Shown here: in pieces, positions 32,287-40,447 of the stretch
How positions within the stretch are numbered: position 1 is the stretch's first letter
How the letters are laid out: each line of letters opens with the position of its first letter
Assembly (NCBI GenBank): GCA_964518335.1
Contig: CAZFDT010000010.1
Coordinates: forward strand, 34,550-98,549
From: CAZFDT01 sp964518335
GTDB taxonomy: Bacteria > Planctomycetota > Phycisphaerae > Phycisphaerales > Phycisphaeraceae
Direction: 5' to 3'
DNA length: 64,000 nt
Program-made: the position numbers and the translations under genes
The notes under the pieces: generated by a model
The model's database searches: none
Seen by the model: only the letters and a program-made list of their open reading frames with translations
What the model was told of the DNA's origin: nothing

Positions 32287-33624
32287 ATGCCGACGATTTC
32301 CGCCATCCCGGCGATCCGGTACGCCGCCGCCACGGGTGGCGCCGACGTATCTGCTTTGATCGCACCGCCTTACGACGTACTTGACGCCAGGACCAAGGCG
32401 GCGTTGTTGGCGCAAAGCCCCGAGAACATCGTGGCGGTGGACCTGCCGCACCTGCCCGCCAAGGCGGTCGGGCCGGATGAGACTTACGCCCGCGCGGGCA
32501 AGACCTTCCGGGGGTGGCTGGACGGGGGCGTGCTGGTGCGTCAGAACGACCCGGCGATGTTCGTGTATCAGCAGACTTACGACGTGCAGGGCCGGCGGTT
32601 CCAGCGTCGGGGCCTGTTCGCCAACGTCGGGGTGCAGCCGTTCGGCAAGTCGCCGACGCCCGGCCAGGGCGGGGTCCATCCGCACGAGCAGACGTTCGCC
32701 TCGGCGAAGGAGGATCGCCTGAAGCTGATGCTGGCCACGGGGGTGCAACTGTCGCCGATCTTCGGGCTCTACAGCGATGCGCAGGGACAGGTGGCGGCGC
32801 TGCTGGACGAGGTGGTGTCGAGTGGGCCGGCGACGATGGCGGGGCGCACGCCTTTCGACGGCGTGCTGCACGAGGCGTGGTCGGTGAGCGACGCGCGGCG
32901 CGTGGCGGGGTTAACTGCAGCACTGCAGCCCCGGGATATCTTCATCGCCGACGGGCATCACCGCTACAACACGGCGTTAAACTACCTGGACCGGCTCAAG
33001 CAGTCGGGCGCGGCCGTGCCCGAGGCCGCGCGGCAGTGCATGTTCGTACTGGTGGCGATGCAGGACCCGGGCATGATCGTGCTGCCGACGCACCGCGTGC
33101 TGGGCGGCATGGGCGGGTTTACGTTCACGCGCCTTGTCGAAGCGGCGCGCGGGCTGCTTCACATCGCGCCGTTCGACGGCGCCGATCCGGCTGCGCTGGA
33201 GGCGGCGATCCACGCGCGCCCGCCCGGCGAGCACGCCATGGGATTGGTGTCGCGCCGCGACGACGGCGGCCTGCACCTGGCGATCGCCACCACCGCCGAG
33301 CCTGATCCGCTGCGCGCCACACACCCGAACCAGAGCGAGGCATGGCGCAGCCTCGACGTGGCCATCGTGCAGCACGTGATCGTGGATCGCATCTGCCAGC
33401 CGACGTTTTCACCGGGGCAGGACGTGGCGTGGAAGTTCCCCCACGAGCTCGACGAGTTGATGGCGCTGGTGAAGGACCCGGCGTACCAGCTCGGTGTGAT
33501 CGTGCGGCCGACGCCGCTGGAGTCGGTGCGTCGGGTCGCCGAAGCGGGTGAGCTGATGCCGCAGAAGAGCACCTTCTTCTATCCGAAGCTGGCGACGGGC
33601 ATGGTGATCAACCCGCTGGCGTAG
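32287..33624 (+). CDS. DUF1015 family protein
   Basis: A 445-residue cytosolic protein of the DUF1015 family. Conserved parts: IAPPYDVLDARTKAAL near the start, YQQTYDVQGRRFQRRGLFANV, HPHEQTFASAKEDRLKL, FIADGHHRYNTALNY (the most conserved signature) and the end MPQKSTFFYPKLATGMVINPL. The HHR and HEQT motifs suggest an enzyme, and some members have been annotated as phosphatases without proof. The ATG has GAGAGGG upstream. It follows a long structured leader and ends in a probable terminator. Confidence 0.88.
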   Translation: MPTISAIPAIRYAAATGGADVSALIAPPYDVLDARTKAALLAQSPENIVAVDLPHLPAKAVGPDETYARAGKTFRGWLDGGVLVRQNDPAMFVYQQTYDVQGRRFQRRGLFANVGVQPFGKSPTPGQGGVHPHEQTFASAKEDRLKLMLATGVQLSPIFGLYSDAQGQVAALLDEVVSSGPATMAGRTPFDGVLHEAWSVSDARRVAGLTAALQPRDIFIADGHHRYNTALNYLDRLKQSGAAVPEAARQCMFVLVAMQDPGMIVLPTHRVLGGMGGFTFTRLVEAARGLLHIAPFDGADPAALEAAIHARPPGEHAMGLVSRRDDGGLHLAIATTAEPDPLRATHPNQSEAWRSLDVAIVQHVIVDRICQPTFSPGQDVAWKFPHELDELMALVKDPAYQLGVIVRPTPLESVRRVAEAGELMPQKSTFFYPKLATGMVINPLA

Positions 33625-33654
33625 GCAGACCCACTTAAGCGCGTCTGCCCTTTA
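33624..33654 (+). terminator. Probable intrinsic terminator after DUF1015
   Basis: GGCAGAC (33624-33630) pairs with GTCTGCC (33643-33649) around a 12-base loop and is followed by CTTTAT. The hairpin begins at the last base of the stop codon. The loop shares CCC..TTAAGC with the hairpin that follows the sigma gene. Confidence 0.6.
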
Positions 33655-33676
33655 TGGCATGATGTAGCGCATCCGC

Positions 33677-34318
33677 ATGCCCGCGCCCGACGCCAATCCG
33701 CCGGTGCCCCCGGAACGTGACGACGAGGCGCTGCTGATGCGCGCCCGCGGGGGCGATGAGACGGCGTTTCGCACGCTGGTGGAACGATACGAGCAGGAGC
33801 TGTTTCACTTTCTGCTGCGATTCGTGCGTAATCGAGCGGCTGCGGACGACCTGTTTCAGGAGTCGTTCCTGCAGGTGCATCAGTCCGCGGGATCGTTCGA
33901 TCCCGAGCGGCGCTTCAAGCCGTGGCTGTTCACCATCGCGGCCAACAAGGCGCGGGACTGGCTGCGCCGCCATCGCCGGCGCCAGGCCGCGTCGCTGTCG
34001 GCCGAGGTGGACGCAGCGAGCGATGGCCCCGGCGGCGGGCGGACATTCCTCGACCTCATGGAAAGCGACCTGCCGGCCCCGCCGGACCTGGCGGCCACGT
34101 CCGACCTGGCCCAGCGCGTCCGCAGCGTCGTGGACGAGCTGCCCGACCACCTGCGGGAGGTGATCCTGCTGGCCTACTTCCAGAAGCTGGCCTACAAGGA
34201 GGTCGCCGACATGCTCGATGTGCCGGTGGGCACGGTCAAAAGTCGGCTGCACGCGGCGGTGGGCACCTTCGCGTCGCTGTGGCAGCAGCGTTATCCGCAG
34301 GAGGGCAGACCCGGTTAA
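33677..34318 (+). CDS. ECF-type RNA polymerase sigma factor
   Basis: A 213-residue sigma-70 family factor. Region 2 covers about 30-100 (TLVERYEQELFHFLLRFVRN, DDLFQESFLQVHQ, FKPWLFTIAANKARDWLRR). Region 4 covers about 150-205 (LPDHLREVILLAYFQKLAYK, then VADMLDVPVGTVKSRLHAA, the -35 reading helix-turn-helix). An acidic, Pro-rich linker of about 40 residues joins them. It sits 72 bp ahead of a membrane protein that is a natural candidate for its anti-sigma factor. It lies between two similar hairpins, so it may be a separate short transcript. Confidence 0.9.
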   Translation: MPAPDANPPVPPERDDEALLMRARGGDETAFRTLVERYEQELFHFLLRFVRNRAAADDLFQESFLQVHQSAGSFDPERRFKPWLFTIAANKARDWLRRHRRRQAASLSAEVDAASDGPGGGRTFLDLMESDLPAPPDLAATSDLAQRVRSVVDELPDHLREVILLAYFQKLAYKEVADMLDVPVGTVKSRLHAAVGTFASLWQQRYPQEGRPG

Positions 34319-34337
34319 GCAGGGCTGCCCCAATTTT
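34303..34337 (+). terminator. Probable terminator at the end of the sigma factor gene
   Basis: GGGCAG (34303-34308) pairs with CTGCCC (34325-34330) and is followed by CAATTTT. The sigma stop codon lies in the loop. The sequence resembles the hairpin 680 bp upstream: GGCAGACCC, two bases, TTAAGC, four bases, CTGCC is shared. Confidence 0.5.
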
Positions 34338-34390
34338 GCGGAACCCCGCAACGGCCGGAGTCGTAGGACCCTGTGTACGGTTGCACGATC

Positions 34391-35431
34391 ATGACAGACG
34401 ACCACGACAACCCATTGCCCGAGCCTGCGACGGGGCTGACGATGCCGCGTCCGGCCGACTGCGCCGCCATTGACGCCTGTATCGAAGGTGACGGCGGCGT
34501 GCCGGACGCGTTGCGTCAGGCACGTGCGGCAGGGTGGCTGGCGGTGATCGGGCGCGACCCGGTGTCACCGCCGGCGACCGACCTGGTGCAGCGCACGATG
34601 CAGCGCCTCGCCGATGCGCGGCAGCGACAGCGCTTCGCCCAGCAGATCGCCATGCTCCGCCGCGACGCGCCGGCGCGTGGATTCGGGTTTCAGTGGCGGG
34701 AACTGGCGACGACTGCTGCCGTGATCCTCATCGGCCTGTCGCTGGCGATCCCGGTGCTGGACCGCGGCCGCGCCGATGCGCGTCGGATCGCCTGCAGTGG
34801 GAACCTGGCCGCGGCGGGCATGGGACTCAACCAGTACGCCTCCGACCATCGCGGCGCCATGCCGCGCGTGCTGGCGCAGCCCGGCCAGGACTGGTGGCGC
34901 GTCGGCGAAACGGCCGCGCCCGGCCAACCCACGCGGTCCAACTCGGCCCACCTGTACGTGCTGGTGCGCACCCGTTACGTGAAGCCGAACACGCTCAACT
35001 GCCCGGACAACACGCACGCGCCGCGCGCAGCCGTCGGCGCCATCGAACGTCACGACTGGCGCGATGCCACGGCCGTGTCGTACAGCTACCAGAACCAGTT
35101 CACTGCCGAGCCGATCCGCCTCGACCGCGCGCCGAACCTGGCGGTGCTGGCCGACAAGAACCCGCTGTTCGTGATCCAGATGCAACGGCTGGATTTTGAC
35201 TCGAAGCTGCCGCCGACCGCCTCGAGCCGACTGCACGCGCGCGTGGGTCCGGGCCAGAACATCCTCATCGCCGGCGGGCACGTGAGCTTCAACGCCAGCC
35301 CCGTCGTCACCGCTCCACAGGCGCCCGTGCCCGACAACATCTGGCTGCCCGACTCCAACCCGGTGCAGCGCACCTACACCGGCAACGAAACCCCCGCCGT
35401 CCCCGACCGCGACGCCTTTCTCGTGCCGTGA
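34391..35431 (+). CDS. Single-pass membrane protein with DUF1559-like outer domain, candidate anti-sigma
   Basis: A 346-residue protein. Residues 1-105 are soluble and charged, with a helix LVQRTMQRLADARQRQRFAQ. One membrane segment lies at about 110-130 (TTAAVILIGLSLAIPVL). The outer part looks like the body of planctomycete pseudopilins: CSGNLAAAGMGLNQYASDHR after the membrane, SAHLYVLVRTRYVKPNTLNC, YSYQNQF, then H-rich RLHARVGPGQNILIAGGHV. It lacks the prepilin leader. Position behind the sigma gene and a cytoplasmic N-terminal domain suggest an anti-sigma factor whose sensor is a pseudopilin-type domain. ATG 34391 preferred over GTG 34373. Confidence 0.6.
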   Translation: MTDDHDNPLPEPATGLTMPRPADCAAIDACIEGDGGVPDALRQARAAGWLAVIGRDPVSPPATDLVQRTMQRLADARQRQRFAQQIAMLRRDAPARGFGFQWRELATTAAVILIGLSLAIPVLDRGRADARRIACSGNLAAAGMGLNQYASDHRGAMPRVLAQPGQDWWRVGETAAPGQPTRSNSAHLYVLVRTRYVKPNTLNCPDNTHAPRAAVGAIERHDWRDATAVSYSYQNQFTAEPIRLDRAPNLAVLADKNPLFVIQMQRLDFDSKLPPTASSRLHARVGPGQNILIAGGHVSFNASPVVTAPQAPVPDNIWLPDSNPVQRTYTGNETPAVPDRDAFLVP

Positions 35432-35466
35432 GGCGCGTCGCGGCGATTGGCTCTGGGTGACCACCA

Positions 35467-36267
35467 TCAACCCCGCGCCGCGAGCATCGTGCGCAACTCC
35501 AGGGCATCGACGACCAGCCGCTTGACGCGCCAGGGCGTCAGGGCGTGGCCGACGCGATAGATCATCAGGGTGTCGCCGTCGCCCTCGATGGTCAGGTCGT
35601 GGTTGCGTTCGAGGGCGAGCTGAACGGGTCGGTCGAAGAGGGCACGGATGCGGTCGGCGGCGGCGCGGCCGGGGATGGTGAGGATGCGGTTGCGCCTGGC
35701 GAAGAGGGGGTAGGCGTTCTCGTCCATCTCGACGCCGCGCGGCTCGGGGACGCGACGGGTCATGTAGTTCTCGGGCATCAGGATGAACCGGGGCAACTGC
35801 AACGACTCGCAGCGCAGGCGCACGGCCGTCTGCATCAGCTCGCCGAAGCCCGGCCGGTCGCGCGTGATATCGACCTGGCTGGCGGCGTAATCGGGGTTGA
35901 GCAGCGCGGTCTTCACGGACATGGGCGCCCAGTGTCCGACGCCGAAAGCCTCGAAGTCGAGCACCTCGATCTCGGCGCCGTCGATCGTGCCCGTCAGCCG
36001 CCGCTGCACGCCCTCGACGCCGCCGATGAGCACCAGCACGTGGCGTGACAGTTGCCTGCGCAGCTCGACCAACTCCTCGAAGGTCTGCGGCGTCTGGTCG
36101 CGCAGGCCCAGGTCCTGGGCCACCGCCGCCCACACACGACGACGATGCCGACGCACCAGGATCCACCCCGCCAGCGCCGCCACGAGCAACGCCACCAGCG
36201 CCGGCCCGACCCACGGATACAGCGGCGATATGGCGACCTCGGCCTCGGCCAACAGCGTCCACGTCAT
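35467..36267 (-). CDS. Hypothetical membrane-anchored protein
   Basis: A 266-residue protein with one N-terminal membrane segment (about 17-38, WVGPALVALLVAALAGWILV) followed by a basic patch RRHRRR, so the bulk is cytoplasmic. The soluble part has alternating strands and helices, with GVEGVQRRLTGTIDGAEIEV and ALERNHDLTIEGDGDTLMIYR. No family is recognised. It is convergent with the putative anti-sigma gene (35-bp gap) and 69 bp downstream of the esterase gene on the same strand. MTWTLLAEAEVAI is taken as the start because upstream codons overlap the next gene's tail region. Confidence 0.65.
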   Translation of the reverse strand: MTWTLLAEAEVAISPLYPWVGPALVALLVAALAGWILVRRHRRRVWAAVAQDLGLRDQTPQTFEELVELRRQLSRHVLVLIGGVEGVQRRLTGTIDGAEIEVLDFEAFGVGHWAPMSVKTALLNPDYAASQVDITRDRPGFGELMQTAVRLRCESLQLPRFILMPENYMTRRVPEPRGVEMDENAYPLFARRNRILTIPGRAAADRIRALFDRPVQLALERNHDLTIEGDGDTLMIYRVGHALTPWRVKRLVVDALELRTMLAARG

Positions 36268-36336
36268 CACGGGATCATAAGGCCTGATCGCGCCGCCATC
36301 ACGGGCGCCATGACCGGCCACGACGATGGGCGCGCC

Positions 36337-37305
36337 TCAGCCGGTTACAGGGGGAGGCGATGAGAAGAACGCGTTGGCCGACTGCGCCACGCGGCGATCG
36401 TCCTCGGCGAGGCCGGGATACCCGTTCATGTGGGCGGCGTCGCGCCAGACGATCGCCTTGGGGCCCGCCAGACCGTTGTACACCGCGCATTGGCCGGGGG
36501 GCGGCACGGCCGGATCGAACCGGGCGACGCAAACGTGAACGGGAATCTGCGTGAAGCGCGCCGCCGTCGCGGCGTCGAAGTAGACCAGCACGCCCAGGAC
36601 ATCGGGGTGATCGCGCCAGTGACGGGTGACCCAGTGCCCGCTGCCCACGCACGGCAGGGTGACGCGCAGCGGCTGGTTGCCGAAGGTGGGCACGGCCAGG
36701 TGAGCCTTGCGGAAGCGATGGTCCCAGGGCAGGGCCAGCGCGCCCAGCCCGCCGCCGAAGCTGCCGCCGTGGTAATGCAGGTTGTCGGCGAGCTGGGGCA
36801 TCCACGTCAGGAGTGCCGATGCGGCGAGCCATACGTCGGCGACGCACCCGCGGATGATGTAGCTGTCGCGCGATTCGATACCGTGGGTGACATGCCGAGC
36901 CGAGTCGTTGGGCAGGTCCGGACGTGCGGATCGATCGAACCCGCGCGCGCAGAACTGCAGGGCCGCCGCCGGCGGGCCGGGTAGATCGAAGTCCGGGTTC
37001 TGTCGCCCGCCGTAGCCGTGGCCCACGACGACGGCGCGTTGCACGTGACCCTCGACCGGCCGGGTGAGCCAGCCGCCAATCCGCACGCCGGCCAGCGAGT
37101 CGTACTCGACGTGATAAAGCTCGTACTGCGGCCGCGGACTGTCGATGCGCGTCACGCTCATGTTCAGCGCGACAGCCATCGCCTGGCGGTAAGTGTCGCG
37201 CCAGAAGTCGGCGAAATCGGCGGGGCCGTCCGGCGCCGGCACGCGAAGCAGCGCCGCCTCGTCATAGCCATACGTCGGATCGAAATCGAAGGCATGCTCG
37301 ATCAT
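36337..37305 (-). CDS. Acetyl xylan esterase (AXE1)-like alpha/beta hydrolase
   Basis: A 322-residue alpha/beta hydrolase resembling the AXE1/cephalosporin deacetylase family. The oxyanion strand is VVVGHGYGGR, the nucleophile Ser is in HGGSFGGGLGAL (about 184), the acid Asp is likely in VARFDPAVPPPGQ (about 263) and the His in DAAHMNGYPG (about 291). No signal peptide is seen, so it would deacetylate small imported sugars in the cytoplasm. It lies 20 bp downstream of the SIMPL gene on the same strand. The start MIEHAFDF is preferred; the frame runs further upstream through the SIMPL gene as an overlap shadow. Confidence 0.78.
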   Translation of the reverse strand: MIEHAFDFDPTYGYDEAALLRVPAPDGPADFADFWRDTYRQAMAVALNMSVTRIDSPRPQYELYHVEYDSLAGVRIGGWLTRPVEGHVQRAVVVGHGYGGRQNPDFDLPGPPAAALQFCARGFDRSARPDLPNDSARHVTHGIESRDSYIIRGCVADVWLAASALLTWMPQLADNLHYHGGSFGGGLGALALPWDHRFRKAHLAVPTFGNQPLRVTLPCVGSGHWVTRHWRDHPDVLGVLVYFDAATAARFTQIPVHVCVARFDPAVPPPGQCAVYNGLAGPKAIVWRDAAHMNGYPGLAEDDRRVAQSANAFFSSPPPVTG

Positions 37306-37325
37306 GCCGCAAGTGTAGCGATTGG

Positions 37326-38069
37326 CTATTGGATGGCGTACTCGACGGTGACGACGGCCTTGATGACCTTGTCGAGGCTGGCCGTGTCGTTGACGCCGCT
37401 GCCGGACACTTCGGTGGAGTGCGCGGGTGTGATCTGGAAGACGCCCTGGCTGGCCGAGCGCAAATCGCCCAGGATGTTGGGGCTGTGGCTGATGAGGCGT
37501 TGGGCGCGTTCGCGGGCGTTGGCGGTGGCCTCGCTGAGCATCTGGAGCTTGAGGTCGTCGAGCCGGGTGAAAAGGTAGGCCGGGGCGTCGGCGTCGATCT
37601 CCACGCCCTGGCCGATGAGGTCGCTGGCGGCCCGAGCGGTGTCGGCGATGCGACGCACATCCGTCGAGCCGATGGCCACGCGCTGCGTGAGCACGTAGGT
37701 CTCGATCTGGTTGGTGTTGTTGCCCTTTTCGTCCTTGGTGTAGCGGATGCCGATCGACACCGGCGACAGCTCGACCTGCTCGGCGGCGAACCCGCGCGAC
37801 GCCAGGAACGCCAGCACCGTCGCGCGGGCGGCGTCCATCTGCCGGCCGGCGTCCGTCATCTGCGCGTGCCGGGCCGTCACCGTCGCCGACCACTGCGCCA
37901 GGTCCGAAGCGATCGGCCGCTCGGCATAACCCTTGACGGTGATCGTCTGGTCGCGCAGCTTCACCTTCTCGAAGCTCCGCCGCGCCAGGTGCGTCGAAAG
38001 CACCACGCCCAGCGGCAGTGTCAGGCTGAAAATGAGTACCCACAACAGATTCGTGAACGCGCGCGACAT
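37326..38069 (-). CDS. SIMPL (DUF541) domain protein
   Basis: A 247-residue exported or membrane-anchored protein. An N-terminal hydrophobic segment (about 8-28, LLWVLIFSLTLPLGVVLS) precedes the SIMPL domain, with ITVKGYAERPIASDLAQWSA at the start, a central helix-strand region and the C-terminal VVTVEYAI. SIMPL proteins are periplasmic and poorly understood; the E. coli member YggE is linked to oxidative stress. GGAGG lies a few bases before the ATG at 38069, which settles the start. Confidence 0.85.
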   Translation of the reverse strand: MSRAFTNLLWVLIFSLTLPLGVVLSTHLARRSFEKVKLRDQTITVKGYAERPIASDLAQWSATVTARHAQMTDAGRQMDAARATVLAFLASRGFAAEQVELSPVSIGIRYTKDEKGNNTNQIETYVLTQRVAIGSTDVRRIADTARAASDLIGQGVEIDADAPAYLFTRLDDLKLQMLSEATANARERAQRLISHSPNILGDLRSASQGVFQITPAHSTEVSGSGVNDTASLDKVIKAVVTVEYAIQ

Positions 38070-38185
38070 GCGAGGCCTCCGTGCCAATTAGGGAACCGGC
38101 TCCGCCGGCGATGTATTGATCGTCACGTTCGTGGGCGCGGGCGCACTTTTCCTCTGCCCCGACAAGGCGCAGAAATGGCGCGGCG

Positions 38186-39007
38186 CTAGACCATCAGCCG
38201 TACAGGCAGGCCGGCGTCGGCCAGGGCCTGCTTGGCCTGGGCGATGCTGTATTCGCCATAGTGGAAGATGCTCGCCGCCAGCACGGCGTCAGCGCGAGTC
38301 TGCCGCAGCACATCGATCATGTGTTGCGGTGAGCCGCAGCCCCCCGACGCGACCACCGGCACATCGACGACATCGCCGATCAACTTCGTGATCTCGATGT
38401 CGTAGCCATCCTTCGTCCCGTCGGCGTCCATCGACGTGAGCACGATTTCGCCGGCGCCCAGTTCGACGACGCGCCGGGCATACGGCACCGCCTCGATGCC
38501 CGTGGGCTTGCGCCCGCCGTGCGTATGCACTTCGAACACGCGCCCGTCGCGCGACAGCGGCCCGACAGGATCGCGCCCCGTTCTCGCCCGGAAATCTTCC
38601 GGGGGCACACGCTTGGGGTCGATATTCACCACCGTGGCGCAGCGCCCGAACCGCCGCGCGGTCTGCGCGACAATGTCGGGCGTCACCACCGCCGCGGTGT
38701 TGATGCTCACCTTCTCTGCCCCGGCCTGCACCAGCGCGGTCACGTCCTCGATCGTGCGAATCCCCCCGCCCACGGTGAACGGCATGAAGCAACACTCGGC
38801 CACCTGCCGCACCACGTCGTGCATGATATTACGACCCTCGTGGCTGGCGGTGATGTCCAGAAAAACCAGCTCGTCGGCGCCTTGCTCGTCGTAGCGGCGG
38901 GCCACCTCGACCGGATCGCCCGCGTCACGGATGTTGAGGAAGTTCACGCCCTTGACCACGCGGCCGGCTTTCACGTCGAGACACGGGATGATGCGGTGGG
39001 TGAGCAC
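38186..39007 (-). CDS. hisF: Imidazole glycerol phosphate synthase cyclase subunit HisF
   Basis: A 273-residue (beta-alpha)8 protein that forms imidazole-glycerol phosphate and AICAR from PRFAR in histidine synthesis, with ammonia from HisH. Signatures: RIIPCLDVKAGRVVKGVNF (catalytic Asp in CLDV), DITASHEGR, PFTVGGGIRT, VVNIDPKRV (second catalytic Asp), VLTSMDADGTKDGYD and PVVASGGCGSPQHM. It has a stretch of about 20 extra residues around PPEDFRARTGRDPVGP, as in some bacterial HisF. GTG at 39007 is the start, with GGGA upstream. No other his gene lies in the window. Confidence 0.92.
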   Translation of the reverse strand: MLTHRIIPCLDVKAGRVVKGVNFLNIRDAGDPVEVARRYDEQGADELVFLDITASHEGRNIMHDVVRQVAECCFMPFTVGGGIRTIEDVTALVQAGAEKVSINTAAVVTPDIVAQTARRFGRCATVVNIDPKRVPPEDFRARTGRDPVGPLSRDGRVFEVHTHGGRKPTGIEAVPYARRVVELGAGEIVLTSMDADGTKDGYDIEITKLIGDVVDVPVVASGGCGSPQHMIDVLRQTRADAVLAASIFHYGEYSIAQAKQALADAGLPVRLMV

Positions 39008-39474
39008 TCCCGGAAGTTTATCATGTGGCCCATGGGACGATATTTCAATGGCGTGGAAACAGCCTGTTGCTCTCAACTGCACACGCCAACGGCGTAGGGG
39101 GATAGACGATCGGCGTGGCACCCAACTTCGCTGAATACCGCCGTTGTTTCATGTCGGCGCTCGAATGCGGAGATGGCCCCCGAGCCACAGAGCGACCCTG
39201 CCACAGGTGATGACGGCCAGCTTGTTCTGGCGCCCGAATGGGATGAAGGCCAGGGCCAGACACATAGTTGCGGATCAAGAAGATGATTCAGAATTCGATC
39301 TGAAACATGACGTGCGTGAGCGTCGAGCGGGGCGGGACTGCGGAGCGCGAGGCGTTTGGAGTCGTGGCGGAAAGCCGGCACACGCATTTGCCCTGGAAAA
39401 AGGGCGTTCGGGGCACGGCGACGGGTGGCCGCCGGCCCGGCTCAACGACGGGGGATTACGGGAGCACGGGCCCG
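39008..39474. other. 467-bp gap without a recognisable gene
   Basis: Between the hisF start and the amidohydrolase 3' end. It is less GC-rich than its surroundings in places (for example AGAAGATGATTCAGAATTCG around 39278) and has short open frames on both strands without starts, ribosome sites or recognisable products. It may hold the hisF promoter and the end of the accessory transcript, or the remains of a decayed gene. I found no tRNA-like fold. Confidence 0.4.
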
Positions 39475-40446
39475 TCAAGAGCCAGACGAGCCCGGTGCCA
39501 GCCCGTGTAGCGGTCGCATGCGACGAGGGGCATCGAGCGGCACCAATCGCAGGGCGTTGTCCGCAAGGATGGCCCGGCGTGTCGCGGCGGACAGCGAGAG
39601 CGAGTCCAGGAAAGCCATCAGTTCACCGCCATAGTAGTCGCGTCCAAAGAGGAAGCGATCGCAGAAGCGTGTGAGCAGGCGGCCGCTGTAATCTGGATCG
39701 CGCTTGAGGGCGCGCAGGGCCGAACCCGCCGACAGATCGACATAAAGATTGGCATGCCCGTCGAGCATGCGTTCGAGGCGCCCGCCGGGTCGAATCGGCC
39801 CCGTGGGAAACACGCTCGGGTCAGTGTCGGCGTCGGCGCTGATCTCCCGCCAGAACCCGGGCGCGTGGCCGATGAAAGCAGTGTAGGGGCATGCGAGCAG
39901 CACGCGCTCGAGGTTGGCGACAGTCCCGCCATACCAGTCTGGTTGATAGGCCGGCTCGCCTCGATCAGGTTGCATCACCCAAGGCACATCCAGGTGAAGC
40001 ACGACAGGGCAACGCAGCTCCCCGGCCTTGCGAAACAGCAGCAGGCATCGCGGATCATCCACGAGCATGCGGAACTTCCACTCGCCGCAGACCTGTACGC
40101 CGTGCATGTGAACCGCGGCCTCGAACAGGGCGGGCGCGTCACCCAGACGCGGGTGCGGGCAATAGCCGGGCACGAAACGCCCGGGGTGGCGATCGCGGCA
40201 CCGAATCACGTCGGAAAGTGGAATGCCCGCATGGGTCCCGTCCGGCCGGCGGTGCTCGGGGTTGAGCACGCGGTGGTAGGTCGGGTGCATCTCGTCGGGC
40301 GCGATCTCCCACGTGAGCAGCCACGCCGCATCGATGCCGTGGGCATCCATGTCCGCCACCAGGTCGTCATCATTGCGATGATGCCAGAAGACATGCTGGT
40401 GAGTATCGACGATCATCGCGCGATCCGCAGTGCCGACCGCAACCAT
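39475..40446 (-). CDS. Amidohydrolase family 2 (PF04909-type) metal-dependent hydrolase
   Basis: A 323-residue TIM-barrel hydrolase. Metal-ligand candidates are the HxH in IVDTHQHVFW, the His of VVLHLDVPW, the His of AFIGHAPGFW and the Asp of LFGRDYYGG. Members hydrolyse lactones or decarboxylate aromatic and sugar acids. It starts 1 bp after the DegT gene stop (translational coupling), with MIVDTHQH ten codons in as an alternative start. As the last gene of the stretch beginning with the PEP-CTERM gene it probably belongs to the AraC-controlled locus. Confidence 0.82.
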   Translation of the reverse strand: MVAVGTADRAMIVDTHQHVFWHHRNDDDLVADMDAHGIDAAWLLTWEIAPDEMHPTYHRVLNPEHRRPDGTHAGIPLSDVIRCRDRHPGRFVPGYCPHPRLGDAPALFEAAVHMHGVQVCGEWKFRMLVDDPRCLLLFRKAGELRCPVVLHLDVPWVMQPDRGEPAYQPDWYGGTVANLERVLLACPYTAFIGHAPGFWREISADADTDPSVFPTGPIRPGGRLERMLDGHANLYVDLSAGSALRALKRDPDYSGRLLTRFCDRFLFGRDYYGGELMAFLDSLSLSAATRRAILADNALRLVPLDAPRRMRPLHGLAPGSSGS

Positions 40447-40447
40447 G

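Noticed and set aside
39008..39474. Short minus-strand frame of 104 codons in the gap after hisF
   Set aside because: No ribosome site, no recognisable motif, and it extends over the hisF start region. Codon use does not look like neighbouring genes.
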